From JAYRSJ01 sp041920215 (GTDB lineage: Bacteria; Pseudomonadota; Gammaproteobacteria; Burkholderiales; Burkholderiaceae_C), in NCBI GenBank assembly GCA_041920215.1, contig JAYRSJ010000008.1:98119-162118 (forward strand): 64,000 bases of DNA, given 5' to 3'. Shown piece by piece: positions 34,668 to 45,998 of this stretch. Numbering within the stretch: the first letter of the stretch is position 1; each line of letters begins with the position of its first letter. Position numbers and translations under genes: made by a program. The notes below the pieces were generated by a model. The model searched no databases. It was given only the letters and a program-made list of their open reading frames with translations, and was not told the origin of the DNA.

Positions 34668-37600
34668 ATGTGGATGACCCGAATTTCGATCCAGAACCCG
34701 GTGTTCGCCACCATGGTGATGGTGGCCCTGTGCGTGCTGGGCCTGTTCTCCTACGCCAAGCTGGGCGTGGAGCAGATGCCCGACATCTCGCTGCCCGGTG
34801 CCTGGATCGATGTGCGCTACCCCGGCGCCAGCCCCGAGGCGGTGGAGCGCGAGGTGGCAAAGCCGCTGGAAGAGGCGCTCAACACCATCGCCGGCGTCGA
34901 CAAGATCATGTCGCGCAGCTTCGAGGGCCGCGCCCAGGCCAGCGTGGAGTTCGGCCTCAATACCGATATGGGCCAGGCCATGCAGGACCTGCGCGACCGC
35001 GTGGCGCAGGTGCAGTCGGCCTTTCCCAAGGATGTGAAGGCGCCCACCATCGCGCGCTTCCAGGCCGATAACGCCCAGCCGGTGGTGGTGATGGCGCTGA
35101 TGAGCGACAGCCGACCGTCACGCGAGCTGTCGATGCTGGGCGAGTTGCAGATCGCCAAGCGGCTGGGCCGGGTTGAGGGCGTCGCCCAGGTGGCCGTGGG
35201 TGGGCTGGTGACGCGCGAGGTGCGCATCGATCTGGATCCGCTGCGCCTGCGCGCCTACGGCGTGACGCCGGCCGAGATCTCGGCCGCGCTGCGTGAGGCC
35301 AATGCCGACCAGCCGGTGGGCCTGCTGTCCGACGCCAATGCCGACGCGATCCTGCGGGTCGAAGGGCGGGTGCGCGATCCCAAGCAGTTTGCCGAGATGG
35401 TGGTGGCCCGCCGCGGTTCTCTGGTGCTGACGCTGAAGGATCTGGGCACCCTGGTCGAGCGCGAGCGCGAGCCCGACAGCATTGCCCGCATCAATGGCGC
35501 GCCGGCCATCACCTTCAATGTCTTCAAGCAGCAGGACGCCAACATCGTCAAGACCGGCGACGGCGTCAAGGAGGCGATGGAGGAGCTGCGCAAGACCCTG
35601 CCCAAGGACGTGGAGCTGCGCCTGATCTACGCAAGCAGCGACTTCGTCAAGGGTTCGCTGAAAGGCCTGCGGCACACGCTGATCGAGGGCGCCCTGCTGA
35701 CGGTGGCCATCGTGTTCCTGTTCCTGCACAGCTGGCGCTCCACCATCATCACCGGCCTGACGCTGCCGATTGCGGTGATCTCCAGCTTCATCGCGGTCCA
35801 TGCCTTTGGCTTCACGCTGAACTTCATGACCATGATGGCGCTGTCGCTGTGCATAGGCCTCTTGATCGACGATGCCATCGTGGTGCGCGAGAACATCGTG
35901 CGCCATGTGGGGCTGGGCAAGAGCCATCAGCAGGCAGCCTTCGACGGCACCAACGAGATCGGCGTGGCGGTGATGGCCACCACCTTCGCGATTTGCGCTG
36001 TCTTTGTGCCGGTGGCCTTCATGGGTGGCATCATCGGCAAGTTTTTCTACCCCTTCGGTATCACGGTGGCGGTGGCGGTGCTGGTGAGCCTGTTCGTCAG
36101 CTTCACGCTGGACCCTATGCTGTCCAGCGTCTGGAAGGATCCGCCCAGCGCCCGCCTGGCCCGTCTGCCGGTGCTGGGGCATCTGATGCGCGGCACCGAC
36201 CGGATGATGGACTGGCTGCATGCCGCTTACGAGCGGTTGATACGCTGGGCCTTCTCGGGCCGTCGCTACCGTGTGCTGGTGCCGCCCATCCCGGTCTGGG
36301 GCCGCCCCTTCGACGCCCAGGGGCAGCGCGATCGCAGCCTGCCGCGCCGCCTGCGCCTGGCCACCATCACGCCGCGCGGTCTGGTGATGGCGGTCGGCGC
36401 CGGCAGCTTCGTCGTCGCGCTGGGTCTGGCGCCGCTGGTGGGCAGCGAGTTCGTGCCGCAGACCGACCAGGGCTTCACCCAGGTCAATCTGCGCATGCCG
36501 GTGGCATCCAGCCTGGAGCGCGGCGATGCCAAGGTGCTGCAGGTAGAGGCCATTCTGCGCGGCTACCCGGAGATCAAGACCCTGTCCACCGTGGTGGGCA
36601 GCACCGGCGAGGGCATGGCAACCGGCCGCAACCAGGCTTCGCTGAACATCTCGCTGCTGCCGCGCGACGAACGCAAGCGCACGCAGAAGGAGATCGAGGA
36701 CGCGATCCGTGCCGACATCGCCAAGATCCCCGGCATCGAGGTCAGCGTCGGCTTCGACCGGCCGGTCTGGATCACGCTCTTGGGCAGCGATGCCGAGCTG
36801 CTGACCCAGGTGGCCAAGGACTTTGCCGAGAAACTGAAGAAGATCCCCGGCGCGGTCGATGTGGACACCACGGTGCAGCCCGGCATTCCCGCCTATGCGG
36901 TGCGGCTGAAGGACTCGGCGATCCGCGAGCTGGGGCTCAGCGCGCCGCAGGTGGCGGCCTCGCTGCGCGCCTATGTCAACGGCGACGTGGCCACCTACTG
37001 GACCACCCCTGACGGGAACCAGGTGGAGGTGCTGTTGCGCCTGCCGCGCGAGCAGCGCCAGCGGATCGAGCAGATGGTCAAGCTGCCGGTGGCCTATGCC
37101 GCCAATGGCGCACCGATCACACTGGACCAGGTGGCGACGATCGAGGAGGTCTTCAATCCGCAGGTGATACGCCGCCAGAACCTGCAGCGCCGCGAGGCCG
37201 TCTATGCGGGCGTGCAGGGCCGCAGCTCGGGCGAGGTCAATGCCGATGTGCAGAAGCTGATCAAGGAGACCCAGCTGCCCCCGGGCATCAGCTTCATGGT
37301 CGATGGCGCCGGCAAGCAGCAGGCCGAGGCCTTCAACGGTCTGCTGGGCGCGATGGGCCTGGCGGTGATCTTCATCTACATCGTGCTGGCCAGCCAATTC
37401 GGCAGCTTCATCCAGCCGATCGCGATCATGGCCTCGCTGCCGCTCGCCCTGATCGGCGTGATGCTGGCGCTGCTGATGTGGCGCTCCACCCTCAATGTGT
37501 TCTCGATGATCGGTCTGGTGATGCTGATGGGTCTGGTGACCAAGAACGCCATCCTTCTGGTGGACTTCGCCAACCAGGCGCGCAAGGCCGGTGCCACCGT

Positions 37601-37901
37601 GGCCGATGCGCTGCTGCAGGCCGGCCTGATCCGCATGCGCCCCATCATCATGACCACCGCGGCCATGGTGTTCGGCATGCTGCCGCTGGCCATCGCGATG
37701 AACGAGGGTGGCGAGATCCAGGCGCCGATGGGCCGCGCCATCATTGGCGGAGTGATCACCTCCACCATCCTGACCTTGGTGGTGGTGCCGGTGCTGTACT
37801 CCTACCTGGTGGGTGACCGCAAGAAGGCACCCAGGGCGACGGACGCTGCCAGCCTTATGCCGGCCGACATGCCGGGCGCAATGCCGGCGGACAGACACTG
37901 A
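34668..37901 (+). CDS. RND efflux transporter permease (HAE1/AcrB-like)
   Basis: A 1077-residue RND pump. Visible features are VEQMPDISLPGAWIDVRYPG near residue 30, ALSLCIGLLIDDAIVVRENI with the helix-four aspartates, AVFVPVAFMGGIIGKFFYPF, and LMGLVTKNAILLVDFANQAR in the second half. Between the two repeats (about residues 500-570) there is a longer cytoplasmic linker than in the first pump, containing a proline-rich part (VPPIPVWGRPFDAQGQ). The start follows AAGGAG at 34652-34657, with 10 bases between them. The substrate is not predictable. Confidence 0.92.
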   Translation: MWMTRISIQNPVFATMVMVALCVLGLFSYAKLGVEQMPDISLPGAWIDVRYPGASPEAVEREVAKPLEEALNTIAGVDKIMSRSFEGRAQASVEFGLNTDMGQAMQDLRDRVAQVQSAFPKDVKAPTIARFQADNAQPVVVMALMSDSRPSRELSMLGELQIAKRLGRVEGVAQVAVGGLVTREVRIDLDPLRLRAYGVTPAEISAALREANADQPVGLLSDANADAILRVEGRVRDPKQFAEMVVARRGSLVLTLKDLGTLVEREREPDSIARINGAPAITFNVFKQQDANIVKTGDGVKEAMEELRKTLPKDVELRLIYASSDFVKGSLKGLRHTLIEGALLTVAIVFLFLHSWRSTIITGLTLPIAVISSFIAVHAFGFTLNFMTMMALSLCIGLLIDDAIVVRENIVRHVGLGKSHQQAAFDGTNEIGVAVMATTFAICAVFVPVAFMGGIIGKFFYPFGITVAVAVLVSLFVSFTLDPMLSSVWKDPPSARLARLPVLGHLMRGTDRMMDWLHAAYERLIRWAFSGRRYRVLVPPIPVWGRPFDAQGQRDRSLPRRLRLATITPRGLVMAVGAGSFVVALGLAPLVGSEFVPQTDQGFTQVNLRMPVASSLERGDAKVLQVEAILRGYPEIKTLSTVVGSTGEGMATGRNQASLNISLLPRDERKRTQKEIEDAIRADIAKIPGIEVSVGFDRPVWITLLGSDAELLTQVAKDFAEKLKKIPGAVDVDTTVQPGIPAYAVRLKDSAIRELGLSAPQVAASLRAYVNGDVATYWTTPDGNQVEVLLRLPREQRQRIEQMVKLPVAYAANGAPITLDQVATIEEVFNPQVIRRQNLQRREAVYAGVQGRSSGEVNADVQKLIKETQLPPGISFMVDGAGKQQAEAFNGLLGAMGLAVIFIYIVLASQFGSFIQPIAIMASLPLALIGVMLALLMWRSTLNVFSMIGLVMLMGLVTKNAILLVDFANQARKAGATVADALLQAGLIRMRPIIMTTAAMVFGMLPLAIAMNEGGEIQAPMGRAIIGGVITSTILTLVVVPVLYSYLVGDRKKAPRATDAASLMPADMPGAMPADRH

Positions 37902-38178
37902 AGGCGTAGCGCAGCGCCACGCCCCGCCTCCAGCAGGGCCTTGATGCAGCGGACTTGGCCCGTCATCGGCGCACAAGAACCGGGGAGCCGATTTGTGCGT
38001 AGCGCAAAGGCGGCCTGGTAGGTGAGTCCTTGGAAAGCCCCGGGCCAGGGCCGGGCGCTGCGCGTGGCGACTGCTGCGATAGCCGGGGCAGGGGCTGCTC
38101 AGGTGCAGCTGCGTATCAATCTCAGCGTTGCCATCAGGGGCGGGCATTGTGCCTGTGGAACGAGCGCCAGACCGCCCC

Positions 38179-39132
38179 TCATTCCTGCCAGTAGCGGGCG
38201 CCCAGCCGACCGCGCAAGGCCCTGAGCTGCTGCTGGCTGTCGGCGTCCAGCCACTCCTCGTACAGGGCCTGCAGGCGTTCGCGAACCCCGGGGCGCAGCA
38301 GCACGGCATCGATCGCGGCGGCGGCACGCTGTCCGGCCGGATTGGCCGCACAGGCGATATAGGACAGCTGGGTTTCGCTGAGCTCGGCCAGCGGCCACCA
38401 GATCAGGGTTTGTCCGAGCTCCGGGTTGAGATCGCTGAAGTAGCGCAGCTCGAACTCGTAGACCAGCGCCGCGTCGATCGCGTGGGCGCGGGCCAGCATC
38501 GCCAGCACCGATTGATTGGAGCCGCCGAGGATGAAACGCTGCACCTGGCCTGGATGAGCGGCTAGCAGGCTGTCTACCGCTGCACCATGGGCCCGGTGAC
38601 CGACCAGCCCCAGCCGCACTTGGCGCGCCAGCAGCTCGCGCAATGAGAGGGCAGGGCGTTCGCCGCTGACGCCCGCAGCCGGCACGGCGGCGCGCGCGTC
38701 CTTGCGGCGCAGCACCACGCCGGTGGGCAGGAAGCGGAAGAGGGCCACGCTGAAGGCATAGAGGCCGACGCGGGCGGGGCTGCGGCTGAAGGCGGCGCTG
38801 CAGACCGCCAGCTCGGCCCCCAGCAGCTCGCGCTCCAGACGCAGCGGCGACATATCGAGCGTCTCGTGCCGGTACTGCGGCAACAGGGGCTGCAGCACTT
38901 CGGCGATCATGCGATCCACATAGCCGCGGTCGCGCAGCGGGCCCTCGCGAATCACCATAGGGGCGTAAGGTGCGCCGGCCCAGACCAGCGTCTCGGTGGC
39001 GGGTGCCGCCACTGCCAGTGCCGGCCCTGCTGCGCCCAGCGCCAACAGCAGGCCGTGCCGCCAGGGCAGCAGGCGGGCCGAGACAGCGATCAGCCGGAGC
39101 AGGCTGCTAACAGGGCTGAAGCACCAGGGCAT
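38179..39132 (-). CDS. periplasmic solute-binding-like protein, orphan
   Basis: A 317-residue protein with an N-terminal signal region (hydrophobic about 28-42, ending ALAVAAPA). Its body resembles family-3 solute-binding proteins: YAPMVIREGPLRDRGYVDRM, ELAVCSAAFSRSPARVGLYA and a C-terminal LQALYEEWLDADSQQQLRAL. I recall a conserved hypothetical group of this kind in proteobacteria without assigned function. No permease, ATPase or kinase gene lies beside it, so it may be a sensor-type or secreted binding protein rather than part of a transporter. The flanking intergenic stretches (37902-38178 and 39133-39370) show nothing clear. Confidence 0.65.
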   Translation of the reverse strand: MPWCFSPVSSLLRLIAVSARLLPWRHGLLLALGAAGPALAVAAPATETLVWAGAPYAPMVIREGPLRDRGYVDRMIAEVLQPLLPQYRHETLDMSPLRLERELLGAELAVCSAAFSRSPARVGLYAFSVALFRFLPTGVVLRRKDARAAVPAAGVSGERPALSLRELLARQVRLGLVGHRAHGAAVDSLLAAHPGQVQRFILGGSNQSVLAMLARAHAIDAALVYEFELRYFSDLNPELGQTLIWWPLAELSETQLSYIACAANPAGQRAAAAIDAVLLRPGVRERLQALYEEWLDADSQQQLRALRGRLGARYWQE

Positions 39133-39370
39133 GGGCAGGGGCTGTAAGGGAACCTGTCAATGGTGGCATGAAATGCCGCACCGCAGCGCCGGCAAAGCGA
39201 GGGCGCGCTGGCGGCCCCGTGCGCCAGTCGCACCCGTTCAATGAAAACCCCTGCCGGCCCGGGTGTTCAAGCCTGCCGGGGTACGCGGATTCCGGCTCAG
39301 CGCAGCCGCAAGGTCATCAGGCGTCCTGCTCCCTCTGCACCGAGACCGCAAGCGGCTCGCTGCAGCTCCC

Positions 39371-40762
39371 TCAGCACTCGACGATATTGACCGCCAGACC
39401 GCCGCGGGCGGTCTCCTTGTACTTGGTCATCATGTCGGCGCCGGTGTCGCGCATGGTCTTGATGACCTTGTCGAGGCTGACGAAATGGGTGCCGTCGCCG
39501 CGCAGCGCCATGCGTGCCGCGTTGATGGCCTTGACCGAGGCGATGGCGTTGCGTTCGATGCAGGGAATCTGCACCAGGCCGCCGACCGGATCGCAGGTCA
39601 GGCCCAGATGGTGCTCCATGCCGATTTCGGCGGCGTTCTCCACCTGTTCGGGCGTGCCACCCATCACCTGGCACAGCGCCGCGGCGGCCATCGAGCAGGC
39701 CACGCCCACCTCGCCCTGGCAGCCCACCTCGGCGCCGGAGATCGACGCGTTCTCCTTGTAAAGGATGCCGATCGCCGCGGCGGTCAGCAGGAAGTCGATC
39801 ACCCCCTCGTCGTCGGCATGATGGACGAAGCGGCTGTAGTAGTGCAGCACCGCCGGCACGATGCCGGCCGCGCCGTTGGTGGGCGCGGTGACGACGCGGC
39901 CCCCGGCGGCGTTCTCCTCGTTGACCGCCAGCGCGTAGAGATTGACCCAGTCCATCACCTGCAGCGGATCGCGCAGCGCGGCCTCGGGGTTGGCGGTCAG
40001 ATCGCGATGCAGCTGGGCCGCGCGGCGCTTGACCTTGAAGCCGCCCGGCAGGATGCCCTCGGTCTTGCAGCCGCGTGCGACGCAGTCCTGCATTACCTGC
40101 CAGATCTTCAATAGGCCGGCGCGGGTCTCCGCGTCGCTGCGCCAGTGCCGCTCGTTGCGGCGCATCAGCTCGGCGATGCTGATGCCGTGGGCCTTGGTCA
40201 GCGCCAGCAGTTCGTCGCCGGTCTTGAAGGGGTAGGGCAGCACGGTGGCATCGGGCGCGATCACCTTCTGCTTCTGCCCGTCGGCCAGCACCTCTTCGGT
40301 GACGACGAAGCCACCACCGACCGAGTAGTAGGTGCGCTCCGCGAGCAACTCGCCCGACGTATCAAAGGCGCTGAAGCGCATGCCATTGGCATGCAGGGGC
40401 AGGCTCTGGCGGCGGAACAGGGTCAGGTCTTTCGCCTCGTCGAAGGCAATGGCATGCTCCCCCAGCAGGCTGATGCGCTTGCTGCCGCGGATCTCGGCCA
40501 GATAGGCCTCGACCCGCTCCACATCCACCGTGTCGGGTTCATGGCCGGCCAGGCCCAGCAGCACCGCCTTGTCGCTGCCATGACCCTTGCCGGTGGCGCC
40601 CAGCGAGCCGTAGAGCTGCGAGCTGACGCGCGCCGTGCGCGTCAGCAGGCCCTCATGGCGCAGGCGCAGCCCGAACAGCCGGGCGGCGCGCATCGGACCC
40701 ACCGTGTGGGAACTCGACGGGCCGATGCCGATCTTGAAGAGGTCGAAAACGGAAACGGCCAT
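39371..40762 (-). CDS. sdaA: L-serine ammonia-lyase (dehydratase), iron-sulfur type
   Basis: Converts L-serine to pyruvate and ammonia using a 4Fe-4S cluster. The 463-residue single-chain enzyme starts with VFDLFKIGIGPSSSHTVGPM (beta domain). Its alpha domain has TAPTNGAAGIVPAVLHYY and ISGAEVGCQGEVGVACSMAA. TCDPVGGLVQIPCIERNAIA supplies the remaining cluster cysteines. It starts 12 bp after the gcvP stop on the same strand, so it belongs to the riboswitch-controlled gcv transcript. That places serine removal downstream of glycine conversion to serine. Confidence 0.96.
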   Translation of the reverse strand: MAVSVFDLFKIGIGPSSSHTVGPMRAARLFGLRLRHEGLLTRTARVSSQLYGSLGATGKGHGSDKAVLLGLAGHEPDTVDVERVEAYLAEIRGSKRISLLGEHAIAFDEAKDLTLFRRQSLPLHANGMRFSAFDTSGELLAERTYYSVGGGFVVTEEVLADGQKQKVIAPDATVLPYPFKTGDELLALTKAHGISIAELMRRNERHWRSDAETRAGLLKIWQVMQDCVARGCKTEGILPGGFKVKRRAAQLHRDLTANPEAALRDPLQVMDWVNLYALAVNEENAAGGRVVTAPTNGAAGIVPAVLHYYSRFVHHADDEGVIDFLLTAAAIGILYKENASISGAEVGCQGEVGVACSMAAAALCQVMGGTPEQVENAAEIGMEHHLGLTCDPVGGLVQIPCIERNAIASVKAINAARMALRGDGTHFVSLDKVIKTMRDTGADMMTKYKETARGGLAVNIVEC

Positions 40763-40774
40763 GCCGATTGCTCC

Positions 40775-43669
<2,895 letters not shown>

Positions 43670-43715
43670 GGCATGAATCCTTTGGGCGCAGGGCTTGCGG
43701 CCGGCCCGGTACAGC

Positions 43716-43745
43716 AACGGGCACCGCGTGCCCGTTTCATTTTTT
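43716..43745 (+). terminator. strong hairpin in the gcvH-gcvP gap, T-run on the plus strand
   Basis: AACGGGCAC (43716-43724) pairs perfectly with GTGCCCGTT (43728-43736) around a three-base loop. TCATTTTTT follows on the plus strand, so it has terminator form only against antisense transcription. In the direction of the gcv transcript no T-run follows the stem. There it could be a stabilising or processing hairpin between gcvH and gcvP. Confidence 0.45.
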
Positions 43746-43781
43746 CAATCGTTCAAACAGCGCAGCAGGGGATCTGCTTGC

Positions 43782-44156
43782 TCAGCTGTTCTGCACCAGC
43801 GCGTCGTAGGCGGTGCCATCCATCAGCGCGTCCAGCTGAGCCGGATTGCTCAGCTTGACCTTGAAGAACCAGCCGCTCTTCAGCGGGTCGCTATTGGCCA
43901 GCGAGGGGTCGTCGCGCAGGGCTTCGTTGACCGCGGTGATCTCGCCATCGACCGGCATATAGACATCGGCGGCGGCCTTGACCGACTCGACCACGCCGGC
44001 CACGTCCTTCTCGGCATAGTGCTTGCCGACCTCGGGCAGGTCGACGAAGACCACATCACCCAGGGCATCCTGGGCATGGACGGTGATGCCCACGGTGGCG
44101 CTGCCGTCGGCTTCGATCTGGACCCATTCGTGGTCGGGCGTGTACTTGATGGTCAT
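43782..44156 (-). CDS. gcvH: glycine cleavage system H-protein
   Basis: The lipoyl carrier protein of the glycine cleavage system. The start at 44156 (GGAG upstream) gives 124 residues, the normal length, beginning MTIKYTPDHEWVQIEADGSA. The lipoylated lysine is Lys60 in VVESVKAAADVYMPVDGE. GDVVFVDLPEVGK and the C-terminal SGWFFKVKLSNPAQLDALM are conserved. The frame is open 19 codons upstream without similarity. It lies 37 bp after gcvT. Confidence 0.98.
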   Translation of the reverse strand: MTIKYTPDHEWVQIEADGSATVGITVHAQDALGDVVFVDLPEVGKHYAEKDVAGVVESVKAAADVYMPVDGEITAVNEALRDDPSLANSDPLKSGWFFKVKLSNPAQLDALMDGTAYDALVQNS

Positions 44157-44193
44157 GGTCTTTTGCTCCGTAGTGGTCGGTTTGGGCTTGAGT

Positions 44194-45312
44194 TCAGCCC
44201 CGGTAGTAGCCATTGGGGGTGAAGGGAGTCGGGCTGACGGTCATCGGCGTGCGCTTGTCGCGCACCAGTGCGTAGACCTGGCTGCCCTGGGCCGCATGAC
44301 TGCTGGCCACATAGGCCAGGGCGACCGGCTTGTTGACCGTGGGGCCCAGCGTGCCGCTGGTGACGACGCCGATCTCGGTACCGGCCGCGTCGACCAGCTT
44401 GGCGCCTTCGCGCACCGGCATGCGTTCGCTGCTGACCAGGCCCACCCGCTTGCGGGCCGCGCCGTTGGCGAGCTGGGCATCGATCACCGCGGCACCGGGG
44501 TAGCCGCCAGCGCGCGCGCCGCCGGCACGCCGCACCTTCTGGATGGCCCAGGTTAGCGAGGCCTCGACCGGGGTGGTGCCGGTGTCGATGTCGTGACCGT
44601 ACAGGCACAGGCCGGCCTCCAGACGCAGCGAATCGCGCGCGCCCAGGCCGATGGGCTTGACCTCGGGGGCGCTAAGCAGCTTGCGGGCCAGCGCGACGGC
44701 CTGGTCCTGGTGGACCGAGATCTCGAAGCCGTCTTCGCCGGTATAGCCGGAGCGGGTCAGGAAGGTCGGGATGCCGTCCAGCTCGAAGAAGCCGCCGGTC
44801 ATGAAGGTCAGCTTGGCGACCTCGGGGTTCAGGCGGGCGAGGGCGGTCACGGCCTGCGGGCCCTGCAGCGCCAGCAAGGCCTGCTCCGGCATGGGGATGA
44901 CCTCGCACAGGCTGCCGACGTGGCTCTGCAGATGGGCAATGTCCTGCGCCTTGCAGCCGGCGTTGACGACGACGAAGAGGTCGTCCGGGCGGCGGCAGAT
45001 CATCAGATCGTCGAGGATGCCGCCTTGCTCATTCGTGAAGAGCGCGTAGCGCTGCTTGAACAGCCCGAGGTCGATCACATCGACCGGCACCAAGGTTTCC
45101 AGCGCGGCCGCCGCTGCGGCACCGACCAGGCGCAGCTGGCCCATATGCGAGACGTCGAAGAGGCCGGCCGCGGCGCGGGTGTGCTTGTGCTCGCTCATCA
45201 CGCCGCTCGGATACTGCACCGGCATGTCGTAGCCGCCAAAGGGCACCATCTTGGCACCGAGTTCGAGATGCAGGGCGTGCAGGGGGGTCTTGAGCAGGTC
45301 GGTGGCGGACAT
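44194..45312 (-). CDS. gcvT: aminomethyltransferase, T-protein
   Basis: Releases ammonia from the aminomethyl-lipoyl arm and passes the one-carbon unit to tetrahydrofolate. The 372-residue protein begins MSATDLLKTPLHALHLELGA and has KMVPFGGYDMPVQYPSGVMS, LFDVSHMGQLRLVG and, near the end, VAYVASSHAAQGSQVYA. The start at 45312 is set by AAGGA (45320-45324) seven bases before it; the frame open to 45555 runs through the riboswitch and is not coding. First gene of the gcv operon. Confidence 0.97.
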   Translation of the reverse strand: MSATDLLKTPLHALHLELGAKMVPFGGYDMPVQYPSGVMSEHKHTRAAAGLFDVSHMGQLRLVGAAAAAALETLVPVDVIDLGLFKQRYALFTNEQGGILDDLMICRRPDDLFVVVNAGCKAQDIAHLQSHVGSLCEVIPMPEQALLALQGPQAVTALARLNPEVAKLTFMTGGFFELDGIPTFLTRSGYTGEDGFEISVHQDQAVALARKLLSAPEVKPIGLGARDSLRLEAGLCLYGHDIDTGTTPVEASLTWAIQKVRRAGGARAGGYPGAAVIDAQLANGAARKRVGLVSSERMPVREGAKLVDAAGTEIGVVTSGTLGPTVNKPVALAYVASSHAAQGSQVYALVRDKRTPMTVSPTPFTPNGYYRG

Positions 45313-45319
45313 CGTCTCA

Positions 45320-45380
45320 TCCTTCGAGGGCAGGCGGTTCTCAACCCATCGGTATCGAAACCGGATGGGGGCTGCCCTCG
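45320..45380 (-). promoter_or_regulatory. candidate expression platform of the glycine riboswitch
   Basis: On the transcript, CGAGGGCAG (45380-45372) pairs perfectly with CTGCCCTCG (45333-45325), with an inner stem CCCAT/ATGGG plus CGGT/ACCG inside. The 3' arm directly abuts the gcvT ribosome-binding site AAGGA (45324-45320). The first three bases of the 5' arm, CGA, are also the end of the closing stem of aptamer 2. Glycine-stabilised aptamer and this hairpin would therefore compete. There is no U-run, so translational control is more likely than termination. Confidence 0.55.
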
Positions 45381-45595
45381 CTGTCCGCTTTACCTGAGAG
45401 ATTGTCCGCTGGCGGATCGCCAGCAGCTTGCCCCTTCGGTGGATGGGCGTAGGACTTGCGTCCGTCCCACCTCTCTCCAGTGAGGAACATTCCGATCGGA
45501 ATGTTTTGTCAGTCCTTTTGCCTGAGCGTTCGCAGCGTGGGATCACCAGTGCCACTGCGCCTTCGGCGGCTTTCGCTAGAAAGCTCTCTCCTGAC
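45378..45595 (-). promoter_or_regulatory. tandem glycine riboswitch (gcvT leader)
   Basis: Two glycine aptamers precede gcvT. Aptamer 1 (45595-45508) is closed by GTCAG/CTGAC and shows GGAGAGAGC, GCCGAAGG and CTCAGGCAAAAGGACTGAC. Aptamer 2 (45483-45378) shows CTGGAGAGAGG, CACCGAAGGGGCAAGC and TCTCAGGTAAAGCGGACAG. These are the conserved core elements of the class. The 24-base linker between them is almost wholly a 20-base palindrome. Tandem glycine riboswitches normally turn on glycine cleavage genes when glycine is abundant, which fits the downstream gcvTHP-sdaA genes. Confidence 0.95.
45486..45505. repeat. 20-bp perfect palindrome in the riboswitch linker
   Basis: AACATTCCGATCGGAATGTT reads the same on both strands and fills 20 of the 24 bases between the two aptamers. 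As RNA it would form an eight-pair stem with a GATC loop. As DNA it could also be a protein-binding site. Confidence 0.9.
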
Positions 45596-45603
45596 GGGGC
45601 CGG

Positions 45604-45609
45604 ATTGTA
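45604..45609 (-). promoter_or_regulatory. -10 box of the gcv operon promoter
   Basis: On the minus strand TACAAT (five of six matches to the sigma-70 -10 consensus) lies nine bases before the first base of aptamer 1, so the transcript should start almost exactly at the riboswitch. No good -35 hexamer is seen at 16-18 bp, so the promoter may need help or have an unusual upstream element. Confidence 0.55.
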
Positions 45610-45648
45610 GCCAGGGTTTGGCGCCGCGCGATCGTTTCTTGTTGAGGC

Positions 45649-45996
45649 TCAGCGGCGCCGCTGCAGCGGCGCCGGCAACGGGTCGCCCGCCTGGCGGCGG
45701 CGGAACAGTGCGGCGCGTGCCAGCACGATGGTCGTGACCGGCGCCGTGATCGACAGCACGATGATGATCAGCCAGACATGCAGCGCGAGCCCCGCACCGC
45801 GGGTGCTGAAGTGCATGATGGAGGCAAAGGTGACGATCCACGCGGCCAGCGTGGAGGCCAGGGCCGGCGCGTGCATGCGCAAGAAGAAGTCGGGCAGCCG
45901 CCACAGCCCCAGCGCCGCCACCAGAACCAGCAGGCCGCTGCCCAGCAGCAGCAGGGCCACCACGATTTCGGCCCATCCGGACATCAGGCCAGCCAT
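45649..45996 (-). CDS. mrpG: monovalent cation/H+ antiporter subunit G (Mrp/Mnh/Pha)
   Basis: A 115-residue subunit with three hydrophobic segments (about 5-30, 44-62 and 68-95). ALGLWRLPDFFLRMHAPALA is the family signature, followed by LAAWIVTFAS. It is the last gene of the six-gene antiporter operon and starts two bases after the mrpF stop. An inverted repeat (GGCGCCGC at 45620-45627 and GCGGCGCC at 45652-45659) straddles its stop, without a T-run. Confidence 0.92.
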   Translation of the reverse strand: MAGLMSGWAEIVVALLLLGSGLLVLVAALGLWRLPDFFLRMHAPALASTLAAWIVTFASIMHFSTRGAGLALHVWLIIIVLSITAPVTTIVLARAALFRRRQAGDPLPAPLQRRR

Positions 45997-45998
45997 GC

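Noticed and set aside
45313..45555. Upstream extension of gcvT by 81 codons
   Set aside because: These bases are the glycine riboswitch and its platform; a ribosome-binding site marks 45312 as the start.
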